Shown here piece after piece: positions 9,052-17,207 of a DNA stretch of 64,000 bases; the first letter of the stretch is position 1; every line of letters begins with the position of its first letter. The translations under genes and the position numbers were made by a program. The notes below the pieces were generated by a model. It did no database searches. It saw nothing but the letters and a program-made list of their open reading frames with translations, and was not told where the DNA came from. This DNA is from Shewanella sp. Choline-02u-19 (lineage in GTDB: Bacteria > Pseudomonadota > Gammaproteobacteria > Enterobacterales > Shewanellaceae). The stretch spans positions 434,001 to 498,000 of the forward strand of contig NZ_PJBE01000012.1 in NCBI RefSeq assembly GCF_002836205.1. The letters run 5' to 3'.

Positions 9052-10154
9052 GCCTTTTTACCCCGTACCATAAATCGCATTTATCGTTAAGTAATCGTAT
9101 GGTGATGGCGCCTATGACTCGTTCTAGAACCACTCAGCCAGGTAATATACCCAACGAGATGATGGCCACTTACTATGGGCAGCGTGCATTAACAGGTTTG
9201 ATTATTAGTGAAGCCACTCAGATCTCAGATGATAGTCAAGGTTACTCGTTCACCCCAGGTGTTTACACTGATGAGCAAGTCGCTGGCTGGCAAAAAGTAA
9301 CGGCTGCAGTACATCAAGTGGGAGGCCATATATTTAATCAACTTTGGCATGTTGGCCGAGTCTCTCATCCGGTTTTTCAACGAGGTGAAGCGCCAATAGC
9401 ACCTTCAGCAATCAAACCAACAGATACGCAAGTTTGGATTGTAGATGAAGCTCACCCCGACGGGCAGATGGTCGATTGTCCAACCCCTAGAGAGATGGAC
9501 CAAGCGGATATTGATCGGGTGGTGGCTGATTTTGCTCAAGCAGCTAAAAATTCGATTGATGCCGGTTTTGATGGCGTTGAGATCCACGGTGGCAATGGTT
9601 ATCTGATAGACCAGTTCTTACGGACCAATTCCAACCATAGAACCGATGCGTATGGCGGCTCACCCTTAAAGCGTATTCAGTTTCTATTGGATATCATTAG
9701 CGCGGTCAGTGCAAAAATAGGTGCTGATAAAGTGGGGGTTAGATTGGCACCGTTTGTCACCTTTAAAGATATGGCTTGTCCCGAAATTGTAGAGACAATT
9801 TTATTGGCAGCAGAGTATTTAGGCCAGCAGGGGATTGCTTATGTACATCTTTCTGAAGCTGATTGGGACGATGCGCCGCAGATCCCTGAGAGTTTTCGTA
9901 TCAAGCTAAGACAAGTGTTCAATGGCACCATTATTGTGGCGGGTCGCTATGATGTTGAACGTGCCAGCGCAGTGATTGAAAAAGGTTACGCTGACCTTGT
10001 CGCTTTTGGGCGTTCGTTTATTGCCAATCCAGATCTGCCTTATCGTTTACAACATCAACTGCCTTTGGCTGACTTTGATAAAGGGCCTTTATTCGGCGGC
10101 GGAGCGGCGGGTTATATTGATTATCCTGTGTATGCTGATTTTGAAAGGATATAA
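9048..10154 (+). CDS. Old-yellow-enzyme family FMN alkene reductase (NemA-like)
   Basis: The 368-residue TIM-barrel flavoprotein has typical OYE marks: RMVMAPMTRSRT near the N-terminus, FNQLWHVGRVSHP, the active-site pair in VEIHGGNGYLIDQFLR (His and Asn), and FGRSFIANPDLP for FMN phosphate binding. Such enzymes use NADPH to reduce activated C=C bonds or nitro compounds and maleimides. It overlaps the VOC gene by 4 bp and is followed after 3 bp by the SnoaL-like gene, so all are one transcription unit. The usual catalytic HGAN is HGGN here, a mild variation. Confidence 0.88.
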   Translation: MSLFTPYHKSHLSLSNRMVMAPMTRSRTTQPGNIPNEMMATYYGQRALTGLIISEATQISDDSQGYSFTPGVYTDEQVAGWQKVTAAVHQVGGHIFNQLWHVGRVSHPVFQRGEAPIAPSAIKPTDTQVWIVDEAHPDGQMVDCPTPREMDQADIDRVVADFAQAAKNSIDAGFDGVEIHGGNGYLIDQFLRTNSNHRTDAYGGSPLKRIQFLLDIISAVSAKIGADKVGVRLAPFVTFKDMACPEIVETILLAAEYLGQQGIAYVHLSEADWDDAPQIPESFRIKLRQVFNGTIIVAGRYDVERASAVIEKGYADLVAFGRSFIANPDLPYRLQHQLPLADFDKGPLFGGGAAGYIDYPVYADFERI

Positions 10155-10157
10155 ATT

Positions 10158-10691
10158 ATGGTTTTGGCTAAGTGGATTATGGCTAAAGCCATACAACATA
10201 AAATAGCTGGGCTATGGGGGCTATTTGCCTTACTACTCTATGTCCCTGTTGCTGTGAGCGCGGCAACGGTTATTCAAGATGAGAGTGAAAATGCACCCGC
10301 AGTTGAAGCTGCCGCTAAAGCCTATGCGCAATTTTGGAATACGGGTGATGAGAAGTTCGCCAGCATTGCACTCTCACCTCATTTTATTGATCGCACCTTA
10401 CCCGAAGGTCGGCAGCAAGGGATTGCTGGGGTATTGGAAGCATCAAAAAGCTTTCGACAAGCAGTCCCCGATTTAACCGCGGAGGTTGAGCAGCTATTAA
10501 TCGTAAAAGATCGTGCAGTGGTTCGCTTGAGATTTAAAGGACATTTCAGTGGTCAGTTTGGTCAACATCAAGGTAAAGGTCAGCCAATTAATTTTGCCGC
10601 TGTGGATATATACCGAGTGCAAGATGGTTTGATTACGGACAATTGGCATTTAGAAGACTACAACAGTCTGTTTACTCAAATGGAGTTTTAA
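10158..10691 (+). CDS. Exported SnoaL/ester-cyclase-like protein
   Basis: This 177-residue protein has a basic N-terminus and a hydrophobic segment (GLWGLFALLLYVPVAVSAA) that fits a signal peptide or anchor, then a single NTF2/SnoaL-fold domain. The domain has the family pattern of an early helix (AAAKAYAQFWNTGDEKF), DRTLPEG, and a late DIYRVQDGLITDNWHLED. Family members act on small cyclic or polyketide-like molecules or are non-enzymatic. Export to the periplasm is unusual for this fold when next to a cytoplasmic OYE. Translation might instead begin at the internal ATG at 10188. Confidence 0.68.
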   Translation: MVLAKWIMAKAIQHKIAGLWGLFALLLYVPVAVSAATVIQDESENAPAVEAAAKAYAQFWNTGDEKFASIALSPHFIDRTLPEGRQQGIAGVLEASKSFRQAVPDLTAEVEQLLIVKDRAVVRLRFKGHFSGQFGQHQGKGQPINFAAVDIYRVQDGLITDNWHLEDYNSLFTQMEF

Positions 10692-10701
10692 GGGGCGCAA
10701 G

Positions 10702-11673
10702 ATGAATGAACGTAGACGTTTTTTAGTTGCAGGTAGCGCCATAGCTGTGGGGTTATCTGTTAGCGGAGCAAGCAAAGCAGTCATTCCTAGTTTAGCTTTT
10801 TCTGATGCAAAAGATAGTGGCGGTTCTGCAAATCAATATTGGCCTAAAGGCGAGCGTTTGGTCATCTCTATTTCAATGCAATTTGAGGCGGGGGCGCAAC
10901 CGTTAGATGCCGAAGGGCCTTTTCCACCCATGGCTGAAGGTTTTCAAGACACCATTACGCCTTCTTGGTATGCCTATGGTATGAAAGAAGGGATTCCTCG
11001 TTTACTTAGGTTATGGAAAAAACATGACATTAAGATAACATCACATATGGTAGGGCTCGCTGCTGAACGTCATCCGCAACTGGCTAAACAAGTTGCGGAT
11101 GAAGGACATGAAATTTCGGGGCATGGACAGACGTGGTCTCCTCAGTTCAATATGTCTCCAGCAGAAGAGCGGGCATCCTATGAGGAAAGTGTTGATACCC
11201 TGAAGCGGATCACAGGTCAACGACCGCTTGGATTTAATGCTTTTTGGATGCGCCATAGTCCGCAAACCTTAGAAATTTTGCAAGATCTTGGGTTTATCTA
11301 TCATATTGATGACTTATCGCGTGATGAACCTTCAGTTACACCTGTCAATAATAAACCATTTGCAGTGGTTCCTTATACTTTGAGGAACAATGATATCGGT
11401 CGATTTGGTGGTAATACTGCGATGACAGCAGCCGCTTTTTTACAGGAGCTAAAAGATGAGTTTGATGTGCTGTATCAAGAGGGAGATCAGAGAAGGCGCA
11501 TGATGGCAATCAGTGTACATGATCGTATTGGTGGTACACCGGGATTGGTTAATGCATTGGATAAATTTATTCATTACGCGAAAGGTCACGCTAATGTTGG
11601 TTTTATGCGTAAAGATGCCATCGCACAATGGGCACTTAAGCAAACTGATACCCCGATGAATGAGCCTAGATGA
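10702..11673 (+). CDS. Tat-exported polysaccharide deacetylase family protein
   Basis: The 323-residue protein starts with a twin-arginine signal (NERRRFLVAGSAIAVGLS). The mature part is a NodB-type deacetylase domain of the PuuE/allantoinase-like branch. Evidence includes the HEISGHGQTW motif with spaced histidines, an early ISMQFEAGAQ strand where the catalytic aspartate normally lies, and AISVHDRIGGTPG near the end. The branch hydrolyses C-N bonds in amide or polysaccharide substrates. It closes the LysR-controlled operon, 10 bp after the SnoaL-like gene. The substrate is unknown. A MITE-like element sits 33 bp downstream. Confidence 0.78.
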   Translation: MNERRRFLVAGSAIAVGLSVSGASKAVIPSLAFSDAKDSGGSANQYWPKGERLVISISMQFEAGAQPLDAEGPFPPMAEGFQDTITPSWYAYGMKEGIPRLLRLWKKHDIKITSHMVGLAAERHPQLAKQVADEGHEISGHGQTWSPQFNMSPAEERASYEESVDTLKRITGQRPLGFNAFWMRHSPQTLEILQDLGFIYHIDDLSRDEPSVTPVNNKPFAVVPYTLRNNDIGRFGGNTAMTAAAFLQELKDEFDVLYQEGDQRRRMMAISVHDRIGGTPGLVNALDKFIHYAKGHANVGFMRKDAIAQWALKQTDTPMNEPR

Positions 11674-11706
11674 TGTATAAATATTTGGCTTAATAATTAG
11701 GAACTC

Positions 11707-11973
11707 TAGGGGCTGTTGATCTTTCATGGTTGTTTTTGCCGCAGTTTATTGGCTATTTTGACAAGGCGGAGGCTATGTCGTTTAGTTATTCTCCACAAAT
11801 AGCCTACAACACCGTAAAAATAGCCAAGAAGCGCGGGCCTTCGGGTTCGTTTCAATATTTCTATTACTGCGTTACAAGCTTTTCGCTTAGCCAGCTAAGC
11901 AGCATCGCTCAAGCCTTGTACTAAAATCATTGAATTCGAACAAAAACCAAGCTCCAAAGATCAACAACCCCTA
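11707..11973 (+). mobile_element. MITE-like inverted-repeat element, copy 2 (267 bp)
   Basis: It has the same orientation and nearly the same sequence as copy 1, with a short internal deletion. The left end at 11707-11725 is identical; the right end (aaagatcaacaacccc, then ta) has a mismatch, so this copy has drifted. TA lies at each edge. It separates the deacetylase gene from the hairpin at 11984-12016. Confidence 0.8.
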
Positions 11974-11983
11974 GTGACAAAAT

Positions 11984-12016
11984 AACAGCGGTATTGACGA
12001 TCATCATACCGCTGTT
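11984..12016 (+). terminator. Hairpin, probable terminator of the deacetylase operon
   Basis: An 11-bp perfect stem (aacagcggtat with ataccgctgtt) has an 11-base loop. There is no clear T-run, so it may be a weak or RNA-stabilising structure. It probably followed the deacetylase gene directly before the element inserted between them. Confidence 0.5.
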
Positions 12017-12320
12017 GTTGAGAGGACGACGATATAATGAGTTTTGATTGTGTCGTTTTTCTATTTCTTATTGTCTAATCAAATTGATGTTTTCATTGCC
12101 CGTCCTCGGTAATTGCTCCTGCATTATTCTACCTTCGTCCATCCGTGGACTCGTACCTCCTCACTTGATCTCCATGAAGGAAGGCAATAGCATATTTTGT
12201 ATGGAACCAAATAGACCATTTAGTCGTATATCTAAAACCCACAACGAAGCTTAAAGGATTTTGCCATTTGCTTTAAACGTCGGCCGCTCTGAATTGGTCA
12301 AATACTTAGTGCAATTGGTA
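12017..12320. other. Intergenic stretch without a recognised gene
   Basis: No convincing coding sequence is seen on either strand. It holds a short palindrome, gtccatccgtggac, near 12139. Next to the alternative oxidase stop it holds gtgcaattggtatta, which recurs near 55837 upstream of deaD. The stretch may be a worn remnant of a repeat. Confidence 0.4.
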
Positions 12321-12956
12321 TTAAAGCTGATGTGCAGGTAGATCGTGGCTTTCATACGCATCGGCAAATAAATGGTTTTGATCGCGATGTTTAGCTTCAT
12401 CGTCGCGGATTTTTACAATCACATCTCGCAACATGGCATCTAACGGTAACTGATAATAGTCGATGGCAATTTTTGGTGCAGCTAGGTTCTCTACTTCTCC
12501 GGCATCAATTTTATTTAGGTATTCGCTGTAGCTTTTACAGGCTTCTTCTTCAAAATAACCCACCACCCGATGGGCAATTTTAGAAGAAAGTACATATATC
12601 AAACCATACACCATAATAAAAGCCCCTTGGGCGAGCAACACTAACACTCGCTCAATCCAACTAGGTTTGGCAATATTTAAGAATATCATCAGATGCATGC
12701 GTTCGTTCTCTGCCTCATCAAGTAATTCACGGATCCAGCCTTCATCATCTTTCATCCGGCGTAAGGCTTTTAGATGATTAAACATGCCCGCTACCATCCC
12801 TGGTACAGCGGCAATGGTTTCTAAAATCACGGCACGTTTCGCGTATTTTTTGCCATAGAATATATTTAACAAAAATTTGAGGCATTGGGTGATTTTATAG
12901 GCCACATGTTCCGACAGTTTGGAAGCGGTTTTGTGTTTCAATTCAAAATCTGACAT
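12321..12956 (-). CDS. aox: Alternative oxidase (cyanide-resistant diiron quinol oxidase)
   Basis: The 211-residue protein has all diiron ligand motifs of alternative oxidases: LET (Glu46), NERMH (Glu85 and His88), FEEEA (Glu about 137) and DEAKHRDQNH (Glu187 and His190). It also has the family's AAVPGMV segment. The protein would oxidise ubiquinol and reduce oxygen to water at the inner membrane face without pumping protons. It is short compared with plant enzymes, as bacterial members are, and lacks a targeting peptide. It stands alone, 182 bp downstream of deoC on the same strand. In Vibrio fischeri aox responds to nitric oxide; no clear NsrR site was found here. Confidence 0.92.
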   Translation of the reverse strand: MSDFELKHKTASKLSEHVAYKITQCLKFLLNIFYGKKYAKRAVILETIAAVPGMVAGMFNHLKALRRMKDDEGWIRELLDEAENERMHLMIFLNIAKPSWIERVLVLLAQGAFIMVYGLIYVLSSKIAHRVVGYFEEEACKSYSEYLNKIDAGEVENLAAPKIAIDYYQLPLDAMLRDVIVKIRDDEAKHRDQNHLFADAYESHDLPAHQL

Positions 12957-13138
12957 AGGTGAGTTTTCCTGTGTTTAAGTGGCAGTGATCCCAATCTGAT
13001 GATGTAATAAACCAATGGATTTGTTGGCGAATATCTAATTAACAGATTGCCATCACTACCCTGTTGTATGACTACATTATCTTTAGCTATTTAGTCTGGT
13101 AGCGGTTGCAGTCCCTAGAGGCGGTACAAGAGATAGGA

Positions 13139-13912
13139 CTAGTAATCGCCTGCAGTTATTTTTTCACCTTCCCCAAGGGTATAAAGCAGGTTCTTTAATA
13201 GGCTAGAGGCGCCAAAACGGTAGTGCATGCAGTCAGCCCATTCAGCACCAAACATACTATCAACCATATCTAAGTACTTTTTGGCTTCTTCAGTGGTCTG
13301 TACGCCACCAGATGCCTTGAAGCCAACTGTTTTTTCAACGCCCATCTGCTTGATAACCGACAATATAATTTCAGCAGCTTCAAGGGTGGCGTTAACGGGC
13401 ACTTTACCTGTGGACGTTTTGATGATGTCAGCTCCAGCCCTAATTGAAATCTCAGATGCCTTTTTGATCAACGCAGCAGTTTTCAGCTCACCAGATTCGA
13501 TAATGACTTTTAACAGAGTGTCACCGCAAACCGCTTTGCATTGCTTAACAAGTTCAAAGCCGACATCTTCATTGCCGGCCATCAGAGCACGGTATGGGAA
13601 TACGACGTCTACATCATCTGCGCCGTACATGATAGCGGCTCTCGTTTCAGCAACGGCAATCTCGATATCGTCATTGCCGTGAGGGAAGTTAGTGACGGTG
13701 ACAATCCGAATGTCGGGCGTACCTTGTAGATGCAGTTGTTTTTTGGCAACAGGAATAAAACGTGGATAGATACATATTGCTGCCGTATTACCGACAGTCG
13801 TTTTAGCACTCTTACACAGCTCGATGATTGTCTCATCTGTGTCATTGTCGTTTAACGTCGTCAGATCCATTAAGTTAAGTGCACGTAGCGCGGCTGTTTT
13901 TAAATTACTCAT
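13139..13912 (-). CDS. deoC: Deoxyribose-phosphate aldolase
   Basis: The 257-residue TIM-barrel class I aldolase has the Schiff-base lysine motif GADIIKTSTGK and the second conserved lysine in VGFKASGGVQT. It cleaves 2-deoxyribose 5-phosphate to glyceraldehyde 3-phosphate and acetaldehyde in the cytoplasm. The usual partners deoA, deoB and deoD are absent here. Instead the gene is divergent from a MocR-type regulator across a 267-bp gap, which may control it. This may therefore be a second, separately regulated aldolase rather than part of a deo operon. Confidence 0.9.
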   Translation of the reverse strand: MSNLKTAALRALNLMDLTTLNDNDTDETIIELCKSAKTTVGNTAAICIYPRFIPVAKKQLHLQGTPDIRIVTVTNFPHGNDDIEIAVAETRAAIMYGADDVDVVFPYRALMAGNEDVGFELVKQCKAVCGDTLLKVIIESGELKTAALIKKASEISIRAGADIIKTSTGKVPVNATLEAAEIILSVIKQMGVEKTVGFKASGGVQTTEEAKKYLDMVDSMFGAEWADCMHYRFGASSLLKNLLYTLGEGEKITAGDY

Positions 13913-14179
13913 GGTTATTTCCTGTTGAGTTGTTGCTTATCGAATGTCTAATGCTTGGTGTTTTATTTGTCGCTATGCCGTTAAATGCTTATCTGAACGT
14001 TGGTGTCAGATTGATATGCGACCCAAGGCTGGAAGTGATCTTTGGTTCAAAATGAAAGTGAGGCGATTATAGGAACAGACTGCAAACTATAATAGATACA
14101 GAAATGGCTCTTTTATCTATAACAGATTAGATATTAGCTGCTATTGTGCTGAGAGCTGGGTATAGAAGGAGTCGTTTCG

Positions 14180-15595
14180 TTGGCAAAATATGAAAATTTA
14201 GTAGAGCAAATTCGTCGTCAAATTCAAAATGGTATTTGGAAGGTGGGTGATAAGCTGCCTTCGTTACGAAAACAGACTGAGATCTCAGGCGTGAGCCTAA
14301 TGACAGTGCTGCACGCTTATCAGGTACTGGAAAGCCAAGGGTGGATAGTTTCTCATGCTCGGTCAGGGTATTTTGTCGCACCTCAAGTCCAATACCTGAG
14401 TCCAAAGAAATCGGAAGTGACAATTCATACAACTGAAAATATCGATATTAACGACTTTATTTTTGATGTGTTACAAGCGAATCGGACGCCGCATCTAGTC
14501 GATTTTTGCTCTGTTTATCCTGATCCCAAGCTTTATCCTCGCCATCAAGTCAACAAATCTCTGATGACCGCGGCGCGTAACATGCCAACATCGAGCGCAC
14601 TGGATAATCTGCCTCCTGGAAATGAAGACTTACGCCAACTGATTGCCAAACGATATGCTGCACAAGGGATGAATGTGCATCCTGACGAGATTGTGATCAC
14701 TGCAGGCGCGCTTGAAGCGTTGAATTTGAGTCTTCAAGCTGTGACTCAAGCCGGTGATTGGGTTGTAGTGGAGTCACCGACCTTTTACGGTGCATTGCAG
14801 TCACTGCAAAAGCTGAATTTACGTGCGCTATCTGTTAGAACACATCCTCAAGATGGAATTGATCTTGAGGCACTTGAAAAAGCGCTGCAATCCCACTCGG
14901 TAAAAGCATGCTGGTTAATGACAAATCACCAAAACCCGTTGGGTTGTAGCTTGTCTGATGAGAAAAAGCAGGCTTTAATTCAGTTGCTTGCTGATTACAA
15001 CGTCTACCTGATAGAGGATGATGTATATAGTGAACTGTATTTTGGTGGCAAGAAGCCATTGCCAGCGAAAGCCTTTGATCAGCAGGGGATGACAATGCAT
15101 TGTTCATCTTTTTCTAAGTGTCTGGTTGCTGGTTTTCGAATTGGTTGGGTGGCCGCAGGACGCATGGCACTGCCGATCCAAAAACTTCAATTGATGAGCA
15201 CATTATCTGCGAGTACTCCTATCCAACTTGCGCTTGCTAAATATCTATCCAGCTGTAATTACGAGAAACATTTACGCCAACTGCGTAGGAAATTAGAGCA
15301 ACGTAAATTCGCTAACTGGCAGGTGTTACGGACATACTTTCCCGCCAATGTGAGTATCCATTACTCTGAAGGAGGATACTTTTTGTGGATTGAATTACCA
15401 GAGCATCTGAATGCGACAACGCTCTACCAGCGAGCTTTGAAAGAGCGTATCAGTATTGCTCCAGGAAAAATGTTTTCCGCGAGCAAACAGTTTAATCATT
15501 GTTTTCGACTTAATTCGTCATTTGAGTGTTCGGATCGGGAAGTTGGTGCGATAAAACGATTAGCCGAACTTATCCAAAATATGCTGGATGAATAA
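14180..15595 (+). CDS. MocR/GntR-type regulator with aminotransferase domain
   Basis: This 471-residue protein has an N-terminal GntR winged helix (residues 1-70, with KLPSLRKQTEISGVSLMTV) fused to a fold-type I aminotransferase domain. The PLP-binding lysine is in SSFSKCLVAGFRIGW, and other cofactor motifs are TAGALEAL, NHQNPLG and IEDDVYSELY. MocR regulators sense PLP, or PLP with an amino compound. The TTG start is supported by an AAGGAG site 8 bases upstream. It is divergent from deoC and probably regulates it or a distant target. A vitamin B6 role is not supported by any neighbour. Confidence 0.87.
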   Translation: MAKYENLVEQIRRQIQNGIWKVGDKLPSLRKQTEISGVSLMTVLHAYQVLESQGWIVSHARSGYFVAPQVQYLSPKKSEVTIHTTENIDINDFIFDVLQANRTPHLVDFCSVYPDPKLYPRHQVNKSLMTAARNMPTSSALDNLPPGNEDLRQLIAKRYAAQGMNVHPDEIVITAGALEALNLSLQAVTQAGDWVVVESPTFYGALQSLQKLNLRALSVRTHPQDGIDLEALEKALQSHSVKACWLMTNHQNPLGCSLSDEKKQALIQLLADYNVYLIEDDVYSELYFGGKKPLPAKAFDQQGMTMHCSSFSKCLVAGFRIGWVAAGRMALPIQKLQLMSTLSASTPIQLALAKYLSSCNYEKHLRQLRRKLEQRKFANWQVLRTYFPANVSIHYSEGGYFLWIELPEHLNATTLYQRALKERISIAPGKMFSASKQFNHCFRLNSSFECSDREVGAIKRLAELIQNMLDE

Positions 15596-15693
15596 GGTAA
15601 GCATCATCACGAAGAAGCGGTGAATAAAGCCGCTAGTTCCTTTTCCTTGTTTAATAACACTATCGCGTTTCACTTGAAAATCGCTTCAAAATG

Positions 15694-15713
15694 ATGGGGA
15701 GCCGACTCCCCAT
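15694..15713. terminator. Short GC hairpin between convergent genes
   Basis: An 8-bp perfect stem (atggggag with ctccccat) and a 4-base loop lie between the MocR and MOT1-type genes. No long T-run follows on either side, so its strength is uncertain. Confidence 0.45.
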
Positions 15714-15780
15714 TACTTGACTGTTGGTTATCTACTTAGCGACAAGTTTTAGTGAACTATTTCTGACGATGGCGTTAGCT

Positions 15781-16929
15781 TCATTGTTTCAAATCTGAAT
15801 ACAAATGCCACTGGCGGCGACCCGTCTCAAGTAGTATTCCTGCGGCAAGTCCTGCTGCAGTATTAACGAGCAGGCAAATTGCAGCGGTTGATAAAATCAC
15901 AAAAATACAAAAAGGCTTACCATCGATAAAGCGTTTTGACCACGCCAATTGAGTCCCCGCAATCGCCAGTAAACTGCCCAATACCGCCAGTGGAATAAGC
16001 GATAACAAGCTGGCAATGCCTTGCCCCCAAAAAGCAGCGATTAATAAACAGCTTGAGCCAAATATAGTCGGGGCCAACCAAGTACGAGCGCCAAAGTGAT
16101 ACTGTACTGCAAGCCCGCCTGCGCCGTGGCACATTGCGGTGGCACCGAACGGCGCTAACAGTAAGTTTGCCCAACCAGAGCTGGTGGCAAAACGCTCTGG
16201 TGAAAAATTATCTTTAGCGTCATTTGGGAATTTCTCTTTTGCTATCGCAGAGACTGCTATTACTGCATTGGTGAGCGTTAGCGCCAGTTGTGGCAGTACC
16301 AACAAACCAGCGGCAGAGCTCCATTCATCGAGACTTGGCCAGCTCAGTTGCCATGGGGTATAGCTTGAAAGATCAAAACTTGGCGCGGTGCCACTGTTTA
16401 GTTGCCATAAAATACCCATCGTAATCACCAATGGCATGGCTAAATAGCGCAGTGGTAAGAATTTGCTGCCAAAAAGCAGTGCAAAGGCAATGAGTCCGAT
16501 AAGCCAGGTTTGGCTCATCATCTGTCCGCCCATCCAAATCAGTTGAATACCAATCGCTAACTGAATGCCGATACTAATGGCGGGAGAGAGTTGCTTTGCC
16601 ATCCATTTAATGGCGCCGCTATAAGCGAGAACCAGTAAAATAACGCCCATCATCATGCCGCTAGCCTGTAACATTCCAGGTGTTAAGCCTTGAGCTATCA
16701 CCAGTGCTGTGATGACTTTCATCGGCTGTATTGGAATGGGGCGACGATAGAAGAATGCAGTAAATAAGGCGAACAAACCAAAACCCATAAAGATCCCTTG
16801 CGGGGAAAAATGGTTTAAGGCGATAAGGCCGAGGACTAAGGGTAGAAAGGTACCTAAATCGGCGAAGGCGCCGCTAAACTCTCCTGAATATTGGTTAACA
16901 CTATCAAAGCGGTTGGGCTTACATCTCAT
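15781..16929 (-). CDS. MOT1-type molybdate (or sulfate) transporter
   Basis: The polytopic membrane protein has about ten hydrophobic segments. Two family motifs of MOT1-like transporters are visible: GAFADLGTFLPLVLGL near the N-terminus and RRPIPIQPMKVITAL in the first third. Such proteins import molybdate, or sulfate in related branches. The ATG at 16929 (MRCKPNRFDS, 382 residues) is preferred to an upstream TTG at 16980 because the homologous core begins just after it. No molybdopterin genes are adjacent, so the substrate rests on the motifs alone. Confidence 0.75.
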   Translation of the reverse strand: MRCKPNRFDSVNQYSGEFSGAFADLGTFLPLVLGLIALNHFSPQGIFMGFGLFALFTAFFYRRPIPIQPMKVITALVIAQGLTPGMLQASGMMMGVILLVLAYSGAIKWMAKQLSPAISIGIQLAIGIQLIWMGGQMMSQTWLIGLIAFALLFGSKFLPLRYLAMPLVITMGILWQLNSGTAPSFDLSSYTPWQLSWPSLDEWSSAAGLLVLPQLALTLTNAVIAVSAIAKEKFPNDAKDNFSPERFATSSGWANLLLAPFGATAMCHGAGGLAVQYHFGARTWLAPTIFGSSCLLIAAFWGQGIASLLSLIPLAVLGSLLAIAGTQLAWSKRFIDGKPFCIFVILSTAAICLLVNTAAGLAAGILLETGRRQWHLYSDLKQ

Positions 16930-17142
16930 ATAACTTGCCGTGGGAAAAGAACCCGTTAACCATCGCAAGTTTAGTGCCAAGAATTTAACGGTTAATACAC
17001 CGTAAAACCCGATTGAGTAAGCTATTTTCCAAAGTCACTGAGACAAGTTGACGCATGAGTGTAAACATTGTGGTCAATAGGTCTAATATTCGTGAGTCCT
17101 CAACTACCCCTTTAGTGCTATATCATTGAGTGGGTAGAGATG

Positions 17143-17171
17143 AAAAAAAGCAGTGATAGAGTGATCACTGC
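17143..17171 (-). terminator. Terminator of the giant adhesin/T1SS operon
   Basis: The stem gcagtgat/atcactgc (17150-17157 with 17164-17171) has a 6-base loop. In the minus direction it is followed by seven T. It lies 37 bp beyond the adhesin stop codon. Confidence 0.88.
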
Positions 17172-17207
17172 TTTCATCGGCTTACTTACTGCTGAGATAT
17201 AGCATGT

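Noticed and set aside
12957..13138. NsrR operator upstream of the alternative oxidase
   Set aside because: No convincing inverted repeat of the NsrR type was seen in the spacer.
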